This document shows positions 27,246-39,425 of a stretch of 64,000 nucleotides of DNA, piece by piece. The notes under the pieces are model-generated. The model made no database searches, was not told where the DNA came from, and saw only the letters and a list, made by a program, of their open reading frames with translations. How positions within the stretch are numbered: position 1 is the stretch's first letter; every line of letters begins with the position of its first letter. The position numbers were made by a program, and so were the translations under genes. The DNA is from Onchocerca lupi. Its lineage: Eukaryota; Nematoda; Chromadorea; Rhabditida; Onchocercidae. The stretch spans positions 1 to 64,000 of the forward strand of contig JAOVVO010000255.1 in the NCBI GenBank assembly GCA_028564675.1, written 5' to 3'.

Positions 27246-27718
27246 AACAAGAGATGAGATTTAAATTTTATAGAACTTATCTTGAATAACTGTTAACTAT
27301 TATTGAAGCATTTTAGAAGTGGAACGAAGCATGCTGTCAATAACATTATCCCTTCAAAAGCAGCATTTTCATTCTTAACAATTTCTCATCTATTTTGCAA
27401 AAGTAAATTTAATTTTTTGTCAAAGAGCCAATTTAAGGATGTAATGGGTACATTTGCTTGAATATCTAAACCAATTTTTATTCAATCAATCAAAAATTCC
27501 CTAAAAAATTCTCTCCTCACACAAATGATTTCAAGTTGCACGAGAACAGAATAATGCATTTTTATTTGCATGAAATTAAAATGAATAAACAATAAAGCAT
27601 ACATAATTCTAATTTGAAATTAAAAACGCTCTTCACAGATGCTTGAAATGCTCATTTTCTAGTCAAAATTTCGTTAAAAATGTGTATCCTTGAGCTCATG
27701 AATATTTGATATGCTACT

Positions 27719-27918
27719 TTATCTAATACTTTTAAATATCGTTTCATAACTTGGAAGATTTCTAAGCATCTGATAAGCAAAATAAGATGTAAGGAAAGTT
27801 TCTGACTGAAGAAAATCAATATTTTGAGATATCAAATACTGATCGTAATATCTTTCGGTAAACTTGTCAGTTGATAATTGATAAAACAGGTGCAATGTAC
27901 TTGGTTCCTTTGCCAGCC
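27719..27918 (-). other. Possible terminal exon of an unrecognised gene
   Basis: After the acceptor TAGTATTTTCAG on the minus strand, about 66 codons read LAKEPSTLHLFYQLSTDKF and continue with balanced composition to a stop after FKSIR. An upstream minus-strand frame at 28323 with a GTGAGT donor might be an earlier exon, but the phases could not be reconciled. Confidence 0.28.
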
Positions 27919-28550
27919 TGAAAATACTATGCAATCAAAGTTCGACAGGAACTAGGATGGATTTAGTACTATAATGGTACGATAACTATGGCCAAACTAC
28001 TCTATTGTCATTTAATTGCGACATTCATATATTTAGAAGTAGTAAAATGGAATCTATTGAATGAATTGAGGACAAATGCCTGTTGCTGTCTTTGTTCCTT
28101 TTCAGCCTGTGAGACCTTGCAATTATGCACATTGTTGATTAGCTCTTTTCATTGCAAGTATCCATTTCAAATCCAGAAAAGAATCAATAATTGTGCCATA
28201 TAATAGTGTTAAACACTGATATGCAAAAATATTACCTGATAAGAGCAGATCACTGCACATCTTTTCCCTCATTCTTTTATTCTTTTTACTCACGTAAAAT
28301 TTAAATTTAGTGACACCTAACATGTCATCTTATGCGAATAGTGTGTGAAAGTTAGAGAGATGAAGGGAAAAGAAAGGGAGGAAAACGAAGAAGAAAGGAA
28401 TTTCTTTCACTGTTGTTAGTCTCTTTCTAGAAAACTTCCAATTTGTCGATGCCATTTTTTTCCAGATCTTCAACCGTAATGATTTGAGCCTTTAATTGAC
28501 ATTTCTTTATTTCTTGTCTCAGAAAGTTAGCACTGTTGAAACAAGGTTTT

Positions 28551-28584
28551 ACGTGACGTGCAGTCAGCTAATTGCACATCACGT
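28551..28584. other. 12-bp hairpin with one mismatch
   Basis: ACGTGACGTGCA and TGCACATCACGT flank the 10-nt loop GTCAGCTAAT. The arms contain ACGTGACG/ATCACGT, which resembles E-box/CRE-type sites, so a protein-binding site is also possible. Confidence 0.5.
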
Positions 28585-30590
28585 TACGAACACACAGACA
28601 CGTCAGCCATTTTTAAATTAATGAATTGAAATGGTGTACAACAGACATGGTAATCTGATGGCTTGCTGATTGAAAATGTTGACGGTTCCGATCACGGACC
28701 AAATTTGCTAAATTACCCAAAAGATATATTTTCAATGAGAAAATTAGTAGTACCAATGTTGATCAATGACTGTAAACCAATCACGTTGGACCAAATGTGA
28801 ACTAAATTTAACTTATGGAGTTATTCAGTATATTGGTCTCATTTTGGGCGCATTAATGTTTGTTGGTTTATATATCTGGTAGAACACATCGTGATGATTG
28901 TGATATTTGTTGCGTCAAATTTGTTTGTGACACTTTTTGTCATGACATATTAGTTCAAAATGGGCATTTTAGGCGAAAAATTAGCTTGTCGCTCCAATTC
29001 TTAATTATTATTTTCTAAGAACTATTTTCAAAGCCAAGGACAATCATTGTTTTATTATTAAACATATCTCTCACCAAGAATTTTAACTCATATCTATTTG
29101 GCTTACATATTTGATCGTATCTTACACTTTGAAAATAAAGTGATTTTGCTGAACAACAATAATATTAACGCATATTGCTTGCACTTGAAAAATATGAAAT
29201 TATCTGTTCACCATCATAATTTTAATTAAAGCAAAGCTTAATAATCCTTTGTGAAGAAATTATTTTGCATACGAAACTTGCAGTCATTGTCATCCGACAG
29301 ATGATGTGTGAATGAAATGTGATTCATACTGCTATTTGAAATGGCAGCAGAAGGCAGCAGAATAAAGAACGTCGATGGGTGATTTTGTTTTTCAGTGTGG
29401 AGTCGGAAAGAATGTTTGTAAAGAAGTGAATAATAAGTCCTAAAAAGACTTTGCAATTAATATGAAGGAAGAAATAAATAGTAAAGCAGAGAGAAACCAT
29501 GATATCTCGCTTCAATGTTTCTATTTTAGTAGAGAAATGCTGAAAGGAGTAAATTTATGGTGTTTATTCAACTCTTCATAGTTCTGAAGCAATCACTACA
29601 TAAAAGCAGTAATAGATTTAGTAATTTAAAGAGTTCCGAATGTTCAAATTAATTGCTCATCAAAAACAGAAGCAAGAAGAAGAAAATGCGAATGACATCG
29701 AAACAGACGCAATCAAAAGAAAGTGCGAAAATGTACCAGCAAATTTTATGGGATTTTTAAAATATTTGTATAAAAGAACTAAACCGTTACAAACAATTTT
29801 TTTTTTCTTGCCCCTATTACATTTTTCATATTCTTTCTTCAGAATTCTTTTAGAAACTTAATTTATCATCGCACTTCCTGATGTCATTCAGGCTAATTTT
29901 TCAGATGATCATAAATTTTCCATTGTAATTTTTTCTTTTTCAACTTCATCGATATGTTTAGATTCATATTCATCAAATTATTATTCTTTATACATGCCTT
30001 TCTGTTCCAATAATGCACTCATTGAAAGGTTTAGAAACACGTAATCATGAGCTGATAGTTTTTAAATGTTCTTAAATGTACTGATGTCTATTTTGCAAAT
30101 GCCTTAATTATCGCTGAAGAGAAAAATAAAATCTCAAAAAATTTGGTGGGAAGAAAAGAGTTCATCGTCTCAGAGAATTATATTTGAACTGTGTGCATTT
30201 TTTCAAGAGATGTGAATCGCTTGCTGCTCATATTTAAGTAACTCGCAACTTCTTGTGATCAATTTTCTCTGAATCTATATAGAATCACTAATAAGTTTAA
30301 TTTTCTATATATTTCTGAAGTTAACAACTGAATTATTTTAGAATTTATTATCAGTCTGATTCCAGGTTGAATTTGAAGCCAAATATGCATAGGGATTTTG
30401 CAATTTCATTGTTAAATTATTTCTAGCAATAAGTATAGCATATAAACCAATCTTTCTGACTTTTAGCCTTAAATCAGTTTTTAAAATGACACAGAATAAA
30501 TTAAACTTAGAAATTAAATGGGTTAACAAAATCACTGTACAATTTTTCCAAATATTTCTGAAAATCATTTTGTGTTATCTGCAAAGCAAA

Positions 30591-30627
<37 letters not shown>

Positions 30628-31169
30628 AGAAGAAAAGAAACTCGAGAAATTGTCAATGCAAAATATTTAATAATTGATATCATAACAAAACGAAAAATAA
30701 TCCAATCACTGAAAAAAGATTGCACGAATTCATTGAATTTATCATTTATAAAGAAATCGTTGAAATTAAGAAATTATTAAATTTTTCTAAATAATAGGAA
30801 TTTTTCGATAAAATGATTTGGAACTTTTAGTATTTCCATTCTGTTGCCTGGTGATTTTTTTTTCACCATTTCATTTCAAATTAATTTTTCGGAAGTACAA
30901 TATTGAACAATTAGAAATAGGAAACTGCCTCATTCCATTTTAATGATTAAGCATGGAAATCGACAGATATCAAATCAAACTAGCTCATTAGTCATTTAAA
31001 TTTGAAGAATTTGGCGATTAACTCAAACATTTTTTCGGAGAACCGAAGAACTTTTTCGAAGATTCGAAGAACCTGCAACGTACAAAAACTAGAACACGAT
31101 TGAGAGTGAATTCGAATCACTCGAATCGAATTCGCTAGTTATAAATAAATCACTAGAATTAAATAAAAA
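28585..31169. other. AT-rich intergenic sequence
   Basis: No supported gene. A short degenerate direct repeat (ATCACGGACCAAAT and ATCACGTTGGACCAAAT) lies at 28692-28797, and the long poly-A tract at 30.6 kb. Confidence 0.5.
30592..30625 (+). repeat. Poly-A tract, about 33 nt
   Basis: Uninterrupted A run ending in AAGAAGAAAAG. No retrotransposed gene was recognised before it. Confidence 0.95.
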
Positions 31170-31240
31170 ATGCCAATAAAAATGTTAATGTTCGTTTGTT
31201 AAAAATCTTAAATCTCCGAAAGTTCTTAACGACTGTTTTG
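31170..31240 (-). repeat. Terminal-type sequence downstream of the Helitron helicase
   Basis: The plus strand reads AATAAAAATGTTAATGTTCG, then TTTGTTAAAAATCTTAAATC and CGAAAGTTCTTAA. Nearly the same block occurs inverted at about 26475-26536 and partly at 2467-2510. It lies about 240 bp beyond the end of the helicase remnant, so it is probably the 3' end of that element. Confidence 0.55.
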
Positions 31241-31475
31241 AAATTTTAACACAAAAGCCTCTTTACCTGATGTTCATCATGTCGCCTCTTGACTGGTTGG
31301 CCTCACTTTATTTATCTATGAATTGGAGCGTTTTGACGTTAAACATGTTTATCGTTCCTTCCAAAATATTTGACCTTTAGCACTCCTTGTTTACAATAAT
31401 TGTCTTGGTGCTGTTTGAATTTTTCGGCTTTCGCCAATAGAAAAGAAAGAAAAGAGAAAGCGCTCATTTCTACTT

Positions 31476-31850
31476 TGTTTAATTTCACAATACTTGTGAC
31501 GTATACAATATTTTTTGTTGTTCCATTGTCTGGGTAGATCTGGAAATTGTCTGGCTTGCCTATGCTAAAAAACGCTACATATAACTGTCCAGGTGAGAAT
31601 CAATCTATATCTGATCTAAACCGCACAATTCTTAAGATTGGCTTTGAGCTTTGTCGATCGGATTACAAATGCCGATTTCATTGGAGTTGCATTTTCTTAA
31701 ATTGAAGTGGCATATCCGTTGTAATCATGGGAATGCGAGGAATGAGGGCATCTTCACATTTGAGAGGTCCTGTCAAGATTGTTACTTCTACGACGTTACC
31801 CATTAATTTTTTACCGCAAGCCGTGTGTCCAAATCCAGAAATTCTTATTT
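31476..31850 (-). pseudogene. Helitron helicase C-terminal remnant (PIF1-like)
   Basis: The minus strand, in two or three frames, reads LMGNVVEVTILTGP, then EDALIPRIPM and MPLQFKKMQLQ. After a frameshift come recognisable equivalents of the 'FPI.LAF.MTINK.QGQ' and 'FSPGQLYVA.SR' blocks, and finally GKPDNFQIYPDNGTTKNIVY. This order of blocks is the C-terminal end of the PIF1-type helicase of Helitron transposons. Several stops and at least two frameshifts make it non-functional. No Rep domain is visible nearby. Confidence 0.85.
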
Positions 31851-32575
31851 TCGATGTAAAAAAGTTAAAATCTTAAAAATGAAGCTAGAGCTTTTCGTAG
31901 CTTATTGAAGTCGGTGTAACTTCATTATCACTTATTAAAAACTGTAAAGATAAATTATTCTCATCATGTATCGACGAAGGAAATCCCGTCAAAATCCATA
32001 CATCCGATTGCTCATAATGTAACAGTTAATTACAATCATAATGAATGTAATCTGAAATTGAACTTGCAATTATTATTAATCGAAGGAATAGATACTAGCT
32101 ATTTCAAGAAAGGCAATATTTATGCCGCACACAGATTTTATTGGGGAAATAATATGTTTGAAAGAGCATTCAAATCAGTTAATTTCTTTTTCTCTTCTCT
32201 CACTATGCTGAGATGATCAAGGGACAATGTAACCATTTAAATCAGCATTGTGAGTAATTGCTCACTGAACGCTAGACTTTCGAGTCTATTAATTAGCTAT
32301 CAGATAATTGAGTTATTCCGCAGTTAATCAAGTTAACATTAGTTCGAGCTAAATTACTATCAGCATGCTGAATACTGGTATTTTTGAAATTTAAAGCAGA
32401 TTTTGCAGAAGAGATAGCAAATAATTAAGATTTATTGTAAAAACAACTTATTAGGATATAAATCAATATAATCCATACCATCTTGTTCGGGACAAATGAC
32501 AACTATACGGAAATTTGAAAAAGATATATGTAAGCAGCACTTTACAGAACAAAAGACTTTTAAATTCTTTCAGTG

Positions 32576-32602
32576 TTTTTTTTTTTTTTTTTTTTTTTTT
32601 TT
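32576..32602 (+). repeat. Poly-T tract, 27 nt
   Basis: Uninterrupted T run followed by GCGGGGC, an unusual G-rich boundary for this region. Confidence 0.95.
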
Positions 32603-34739
32603 GCGGGGCTCAGATAAATAGTTTCACCGCTACTCAAAAGTCTATGATAAGCCGCAAAGTTCCTTAAAGTAAAGTCGAAAAGAGAGATGGAAAAATTAGA
32701 AACAGTGTTCAGTCTTTATCTGATCTTTGAGAGGAGTAAAAGGGATAGAGATAAATCTATTCATTAAAATCTACAAGCTATTTTAATGACTGTGACGTTC
32801 GTTTGAATTTTTATGCCTTTAAGCAGTACTGTCTTTTTTATTTTATTCAGATAAATATAGAAGTATAAGCATATTGCATTTACATTAACTACATTTCGGT
32901 TTTAATCTTTTTACAGTTAGAGCAAAAGATATCTCACTTTGCAGTTGATAGTTTAAGTTATTTCAACAGATTAAAAAATGCAAAACAATCATTAAAAAAT
33001 TCCTTTTACTTTATTTTTAAATGAATTAACTGTCCGATTTTAGAATGATATAGGAATTCTTGGTAATTAGAAAATGTAGAAATTGTAATAGGTGCAGAAT
33101 AAGATATGTCTCTATCATTTCATTTATTGCATCAATCAATCGATCAATACTGGATCACTTCACATTTAGAGAAACTTTCTGCGGATTCTAACACGGCCTT
33201 TGCCTTTCCTTTCCGTATCAGTATTAGAAAGCGGACAGTTTTTGAACTAATTTAACATTTCATGCCTTCTACTTTTTACATTCCAACTTTTCGGATTCTG
33301 ACAATTTCTAGTAAGCAATTTCGGACGAGATTTCCTTTGCATTGCATTGCTCGTAAGTTATAAACAAGAGACAATTTTTATCTGTACCGTTCATTGTGTT
33401 CTTTTGCTTAAAAAAGTGTCTTTCATACCTAGTTAATCCATTTTCCCTTTTTTTCCATTTTTCCCAGAAATTTCTTCATCGGTCCTTGCCTTCCTGAGAC
33501 GATTCTATGCATAAACAGAATTACCCTATATAATTAATTCAATATATTCGATAGACAACTGCTTTTTTTTGAAAATGAGTCTTCTGATTTTTTTTGCATT
33601 GCATTGCGTGAAACAGGACAATTTTCAAAACTTTGCGATTTCATATTCGATTTTTTGTTATCATCGAGGGTTATATCGTTTTCGTCATCTTCTGTTTAAG
33701 CAATCTATTACAAGACTGAAATTTTCAATTTATATTTTAGATTTTTTATTTTTCAGATAAGAGAAAAATTCCTTTTTTCTTGTCTGCAAAATTGGCGATA
33801 CGTATTTTATATCTGACATTTTATGAAACTCCTATTCGCAATGTCCCACAATAAATTTTTTTTCTACAGCTCCATTGCCACATCTCAGTGTTTGACAGTT
33901 CAGTATATTCATCCTTAACAGCGGTGACAATTTGTCATTTACACAAAAATTTTAAAGTTATTATGCTTCTCTTCCTTCAAAAAAAATGCAGTTAAGTGCT
34001 GGAAAATGGTGAACGAAAGAAGCATAAAAAGAAAAACTTTTAAATGGATAGGCAGAAGAAACATGTTGCAAAGTTTTTTGCGAGTAGAGACACGCATGCG
34101 TAGGAACCATATTATGGATTTCTGATGCTTTCAGTAATGAGCAGTACAGTATTTTTCGAATTAGAGCATTCCTCTGCTGTGAAAAAAGTCATTCAATCTT
34201 AACACTAATCGTAGATTGCATTCTTCACTCTTCTTTTTTTGAAGGTACTGAAAAAGTCACATAAAGGAAAAATATTTTGAAAGCATTTTCAGCAATAAAA
34301 GTAATGGTTCATTATTAATTTCAATGAACTTCTGCGTAAAGTTCATTGAAGAAAATGCTTCAAGAAAAGTGGGAGGGAAAGAGATGAACAGTTGGTCAGT
34401 ACTTAAAAGTTTATAATTTCACTTTGGATTTCGTCTCTTGAAAGAATTCTTTTGCTAAAAATGAATGAACCCATAGAAAAGGCTTCAGCAATAAAAGAAA
34501 ACAGTGAATCTGCACTACATTTTTCGTTTTTTTGAGGGCCCTTTCATGAAGCAACCTATCATCAGTGGTCTCTCTAGCCAAGTAATTTTTTGTCAGAAGA
34601 AACAGATAACACAATCAACGAATGATAATTGTCATTTAGATAAGAGCATCTAGCCATATAAACTCAACTAGAAGATGGAATAAAGTAGTATTCTACCCAG
34701 AAACACTTTTTATTGGCTCACCCTTTACACAATTATTTC

Positions 34740-34964
34740 TCAATCGATTAAGAATGCTTTTGTCAACATCAGCTTGTATGATTCAACTAATAGGTTTATA
34801 TGTTTCCATTTCTTCCATTCTTCAATTTCCTGAACAACTTTAATTTTTAATTTCACTGTCTCATCTGGACGTTCAGAATTTCTTAGTCCAATTATTGCTA
34901 TCTTTTCGTGATGTAATTTATTACGTAAAGAGCTACGGCTTATCTTGATTTTCAGGAAATGCAA
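34740..34964 (-). other. Possible coding fragment
   Basis: A 74-codon minus-strand frame that is notably hydrophilic and protein-like in its second half (GLRNSERPDETVKLKIKVVQ, then EEWKKW). No convincing acceptor or start context. It may be an orphan exon or an old gene fragment. Confidence 0.2.
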
Positions 34965-35259
34965 ATTTAATTAAATCACTCTATGATGGAGCTGAAAAGA
35001 CTGTTTTATATTTTGTACTCTTCGAGATGATTGATCCATCAAAAATATGTCATCTATGGAATTGTTACGCTTAATTCCGATTCTAATACGTTGCATCGTC
35101 AGAAAGATGTGAAAGGAAGTTTCAATAAGAATTTCATGTCTTCAGTAGGATTATAAGTGAATATCTTCAAATATTACACATGCTTGTCTGAATAGTTTAT
35201 AAGACATATTCTAGTGTGCATCTGCTTCCTGCATCCTCTTGAATATTTCTTGCAAAGTT

Positions 35260-35277
35260 TGCATGCATGCATGCATA
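35260..35277 (+). repeat. (TGCA)n palindromic microsatellite
   Basis: Four TGCA units. A similar TGCATGCATG-type stretch recurs at 36000-36022. Confidence 0.9.
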
Positions 35278-35828
35278 ATGATGCTATCATATCATTATGT
35301 TCACGTTTTTGAGATGTTCACAGATGTTCACATTTTGAGTATCAAGAGAAAATTCTGATCGAATAAGCTTGCGTGACCTGTAAAAAATGACAGGATAAAC
35401 AGAGTGACCGGATAAGATTGCGTGACCTGCGTATGAACTGCGATCAGATGAGAGGTAAGAATAAATTTTAAAAGGAGCAGTTGGCATGTTGCAACGAAGA
35501 ATGCGAGATGATGAAATAAGGAAGAAATCAATTGAGCTGTTGTTGATAAAAGTAGGTAATTGAAGATGAATGTGCACTCTTGTAAAGTGCAAACAGAAGT
35601 TATTTTCAGTCAATACATGCAGATATTTGTTGCTGAGAAAAATAAACAAATAAATTAACAAAGTAAACAAACAAACAAATAAATAAACAAACCAGAGAGT
35701 AAGTAAGGATGAAAAACAGTACGAAACTGGAACCAGTAGATGAGAGCATTAGCGAGCAGTAATAAGGCAAAATCTTCTCCAGTTGTCACTCTCAGAGCCG
35801 TGACCCCGACAGCGGCTGATCTGGTCAT

Positions 35829-35868
35829 CTTCTCTTTCTTTCTCTTTCTTTCTCTCTCTCTCTCTCTG
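35829..35868 (+). repeat. (CT)n-rich tract
   Basis: CTTT/CT repeats next to a locally GC-richer block (35690-35830) that is open on both strands. No gene could be decided there. Confidence 0.9.
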
Positions 35869-37398
35869 AGCAAATACTGTCAAGTATCTTTTCCCTTCAT
35901 CTCAGCTTTATTTCTTCTCATTTCACCTTTTCCGATGACGAAGAGATGTCGTATGTTCTTTAATGCATCACTTCTCCTTTTTTCTGTGTACATATGGCGT
36001 GCATGCATGAATGCATGCATGCCTCTCTGTACGTGTTTGCAAACGACATGTGTGTTTTAGTTTATACGTCTGTGCATGTTAACCTGTGAATGAGTGAAAC
36101 GCGCGTGATTGAATTTCAGGATCTGCAAGACAATTCACAGTGTACGCCACAGTGTTGCATTCCTGAGAACAGTTTCAGATGCTCTGCTATTTACTTAACT
36201 TCATGAATTCTCGTAGATTCTTCCTGAATACCCATCCTGTTCCTCGGGAATTCTCCCGAAATATGCATCATCTGCATCTGCCTTTCACTTTATCCCTCTC
36301 TTGAAGCTAAGATGAGTGCAATCACATCTGCAGATTTCCACATTATGCTTAGCTCTTCACTTCTTTCGCTACATTTCCGGACATTCATTTTATTATATTT
36401 TGATTAATGGAATGGAGCAGTTGGCAGAGGTTGACCTTTGTCCTTTCTAAATTTTTTGATCATTGACTGCTTCCAACGAATTGACTGAAAAAGTCACTCC
36501 TGCTAGAAGCATCCAACAAATCTGGTCTTGTTTCACTTTGGCGAAATGCTAATTGGAATACCGGAAGAATGTATTTCCCGTCTCCAATAATGCCTTCTCC
36601 GTTCTGACCTAGACTTTGCAACTTTTTCATGTTATCAAGTTTATTTAAGCAAATCGGACTATTCACTTATTCCATCTATTTAGAAGAATGTCTTAACAAG
36701 ATCCTGCCAAATGATGTTTTAAAATGTTTTTTTTGAAGTGGAAAAGGAAATATTTCTAAAAAAACTTCCCTTTTATTCCAGCATAGATTCTCGTTCTTCA
36801 CATGCACATTCGATGAATAATTGAGTGGTAGAAGTTAGGAATGCGTTTATTTGTTAAAACTCGTCATCTTTGGAAAAGGAATAACCTTCTTTCTTCATCG
36901 AAAATTCATGTCCGATTCATTTGGCCTCCAATGGGCGGCATCTTCTTTTGATGTTTTCATCTGGTGAGGTGAGGAGGGAAGGGGTATTTGTATTTACTTC
37001 GTCCAGTTTCTTTCCTTCCTTCCTCTTGAAATTACATTTTATTTGATTTTTCTCATGTCTAATAAAACATGTTTGGAGAGAAATTACGGCCATGGAGACA
37101 ATTTTGGCTTTTTTCGACGAACCTTGAATAATATTCGAAATGAATGTGGTGATTGACTGGACATCCGGGTATCAGTCATGGTGAATAGGATAGACCGGTA
37201 TTTATTTCAATATTGTGATAAGTTTCTTTGTTTATAACTTTTTTTGCTCAGTCTTCCAATTCTTTCGAAGAAATCGATTTTTTGACATACGCAGCAAGTG
37301 TAAAATGCAATTTGATTTTGAATTATTCTTCGATCCAATCTATATTTCACATTTGATTCTTCATTTCAGATATTTTAACTTTTTTTCTTCTATTTTAT

Positions 37399-37650
37399 TT
37401 AATTAAATAAAAGTTCACAAACATAAGTGATACTTTCATAATGAAGCACTTCAAATTGTCCTGTATTTTTGTTAAAGTTACTGATGACTATGACTGCTCG
37501 CGTGCAGTACTTAAAATAATATATCGGAATTCGAAAATACATTCCCACATTATGTGCAATAACTCCCAGCTGGAATCTCTTTATGTTTGCGGAACTTGAA
37601 AAAAGAATGTCTTGATTCCCGATAATGTGACTTCTTGGAAATTTAAACAT
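37399..37650 (-). other. Possible coding fragment
   Basis: An 83-codon minus-strand frame starting MFKFPRSHIIGNQDILFSSS and ending in a hydrophilic NKNTGQFEVLHYE segment. Codon use looks less biased than its surroundings. No splice sites or neighbours support it. Confidence 0.2.
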
Positions 37651-38304
37651 TCGAAATTTATTTTGGGAATTCAGATACAGTTAGATTTTGCTTATTATTT
37701 CAACTCAAATATGAAAATATTTTTACTGCTTTATTTCAAAAAATTTTTATTTGAGAATTAATTCACTTAAAAAAAAATAATTCTAAAAAATTTTCCAGTA
37801 ATTTTAACGAATTTTTTTTTTTAAAAAAAAAGAAGCGCTCAACGTGGTATTAATTTTTGTTGGCGTTTATATCAAACATATGCGAATTTGATCTCTTTCC
37901 CATTTCCGCCTTCTCATTAATACTTCAATGACGATATTTTTGCGGCAAGATCTGAGGCTTTTGCATAACCTTGACATCCACTTCCCTTTCTTTTTATCCC
38001 TTTTTTGCTCTCTCACTGACTCCATCTTTCTGCTCTACAAGTGTCACATATTTGAAATTCAACCAAACTGGGAAAGTGGCCGATAGCGGTAGGAATATAT
38101 CAATAAATTTATGGTTATGTTATTGCCGTACTTCTTTTTAACCTTTCTTACCGTCCGTAATTAGTTTGCTTAAGAAGAAGAAGTGGTTGATTTCCAACTT
38201 CGTTTACATTTATTTTCGCAAAATGTCATTTCGCGTGCCGAAGAATGCTGTGACCTTTTTATATTTGATCACAACAACAACTGTTTTAATCCATTTTTCC
38301 GTTT

Positions 38305-38880
38305 CCTGCATGAGTGGAATTGTGTTGAATGCTGCTAGTTGAGATATTATTTCACATGGTACTTATTATGTTGTGGCTCATTTTCACTACACTTTGGGTG
38401 ATGTTTGTGGTATTTTTTGTGATTTTTGTTTATGACTCCCTTGTATGTATTATGTATGGTATTTGGTTTGACGGTGATATGATGATGGCTGTTTTTGTGT
38501 GTGTTTTTTTTTTGTTGGTGCTAATATAACTTTTTTTCCTGTGTATTTTGCTGGTTTGCAGGGGATGCCTCGTAACATTTTGGATTATCCCCAATGTTAT
38601 TCTGCTTTTCAGATCATTTCTTCTTTGTCTTCTGTCTTACTCTTGTTGGTTTTGTTTTATTTAATTATTTATTAGTTGATTCTATTTTTTTTTTACATTT
38701 TTTGGGAGTTTATTCCCATAATTATGATAGTCCTGCTTATGCCTTGAATGTTCCTCTTTTATTACCGGATTCTTTTACTGAAGAGGCATTTATTATAGGT
38801 CTTCATTGGAAGATTATTAGCAAGAATACTCCTTCTTATAGGTATCTCGGGTTGGATATGGTTATCATAGTAAGTAATTT
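38305..38880 (+). pseudogene. cox1: Nuclear mitochondrial insertion: 3' part of cox1 (decayed)
   Basis: The sequence switches abruptly to T-rich, C-poor DNA, as on nematode mitochondrial coding strands. Conceptual reading with the invertebrate mitochondrial code gives GIVLNAAS, TYYVVAHFHYTL and ANITFFPVYFAGLQGMPR with NILDYP, diagnostic of the last third of cytochrome oxidase I. The pieces fall in different frames and are interrupted by TAG/TAA, so the copy is not functional. It starts inside cox1 with no cox1 sequence before about 38305. The following bases to about 38880 probably hold the cox1 C-terminus. Confidence 0.85.
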
Positions 38881-38884
38881 TTGT

Positions 38885-38950
38885 AGATTTAGGTTCAGTT
38901 TTTAAACTTCTAGTTTTCAAAACTGAGGATTTTATTCTATTTAAAATTTT
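38885..38950 (+). pseudogene. trnW: Nuclear mitochondrial insertion: trnW(UCA) remnant
   Basis: Between the cox1 and nad6 remnants, a D-arm AGTT/AACT is followed one base later by a 5-bp anticodon stem (one mismatch, one wobble) around the loop TTTCAAA, giving anticodon TCA at 38917-38919. The acceptor stem no longer pairs well. A tRNA-Trp here matches the filarial order cox1-trnW-nad6. Confidence 0.6.
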
Positions 38951-38954
38951 TAAA

Positions 38955-39425
38955 ATTTTGGACTTTGATATTTAAAATTTTTTCGTTTGTTTTTTTATGT
39001 TAGAATTTTTTTGCTTTTATGTTTTTTGTTTGAGATTTTTGGACTGGGATCCTCTGAAGAGTTGTGTCGTGATGTTTTTGGGTATTCTCTCTATAGGTTG
39101 TTATATTTCTTTAGGTGTGCATGTTTGATATCCTTATTTTGTTGTTTGATTTTTTTTAGTGGTGTTTTGTCTTTATTGGTATATTTTTATGGTATAACTA
39201 ATTTTGTTTTTTATTATAATTATTATTATTTTTTTTATTTCCAGATTGGTTTTTCTTTCTGTTTGTTTTAGATTTTGATTTTTTTTCTTTTTTTTGATTT
39301 TAATTTTTTATCTACTTGTTATGATTTTAGTTACTATTATGTTTTTTTGGGTTGTTTTTATCTTATTTTTGTTTTTGATTTTGGTGATTTTTAGGCTTAA
39401 TTGATCTAGGTTTATACGTAATTTG
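38955..39425 (+). pseudogene. nad6: Nuclear mitochondrial insertion: nad6 (decayed)
   Basis: Extremely T-rich hydrophobic frame containing LIFFSGVLSLLVYFYGITN, the conserved NADH dehydrogenase subunit 6 'SGV..LLVYF' region. It is followed by more T-rich sequence to about 39425, where composition returns to normal. Stops and frame changes occur downstream. It is inserted in the same orientation and order as cox1 and trnW, so all three came in one event. Confidence 0.7.

Larger units (their letters stand above)
31851..38304. other. Gene-poor stretch between the Helitron remnant and the mitochondrial insertion
   Basis: AT-rich with poly-T (32.58 kb), AAAT/AAAC-type low complexity (35640-35695) and TGCA and CT simple repeats. 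35.7-36.4 kb is less AT-rich. Only two weak coding fragments (34.7 and 37.4 kb) were noted. Confidence 0.5.

Noticed and set aside
35655..36060. Open frames on both strands in a GC-richer block
   Set aside because: Both strands look equally plausible and both run into CT repeats. No splice signals decide between them.
38329..39271. Three apparent plus-strand membrane-protein genes
   Set aside because: They are standard-code readings of the mitochondrial insertion (cox1, nad6), not nuclear genes.
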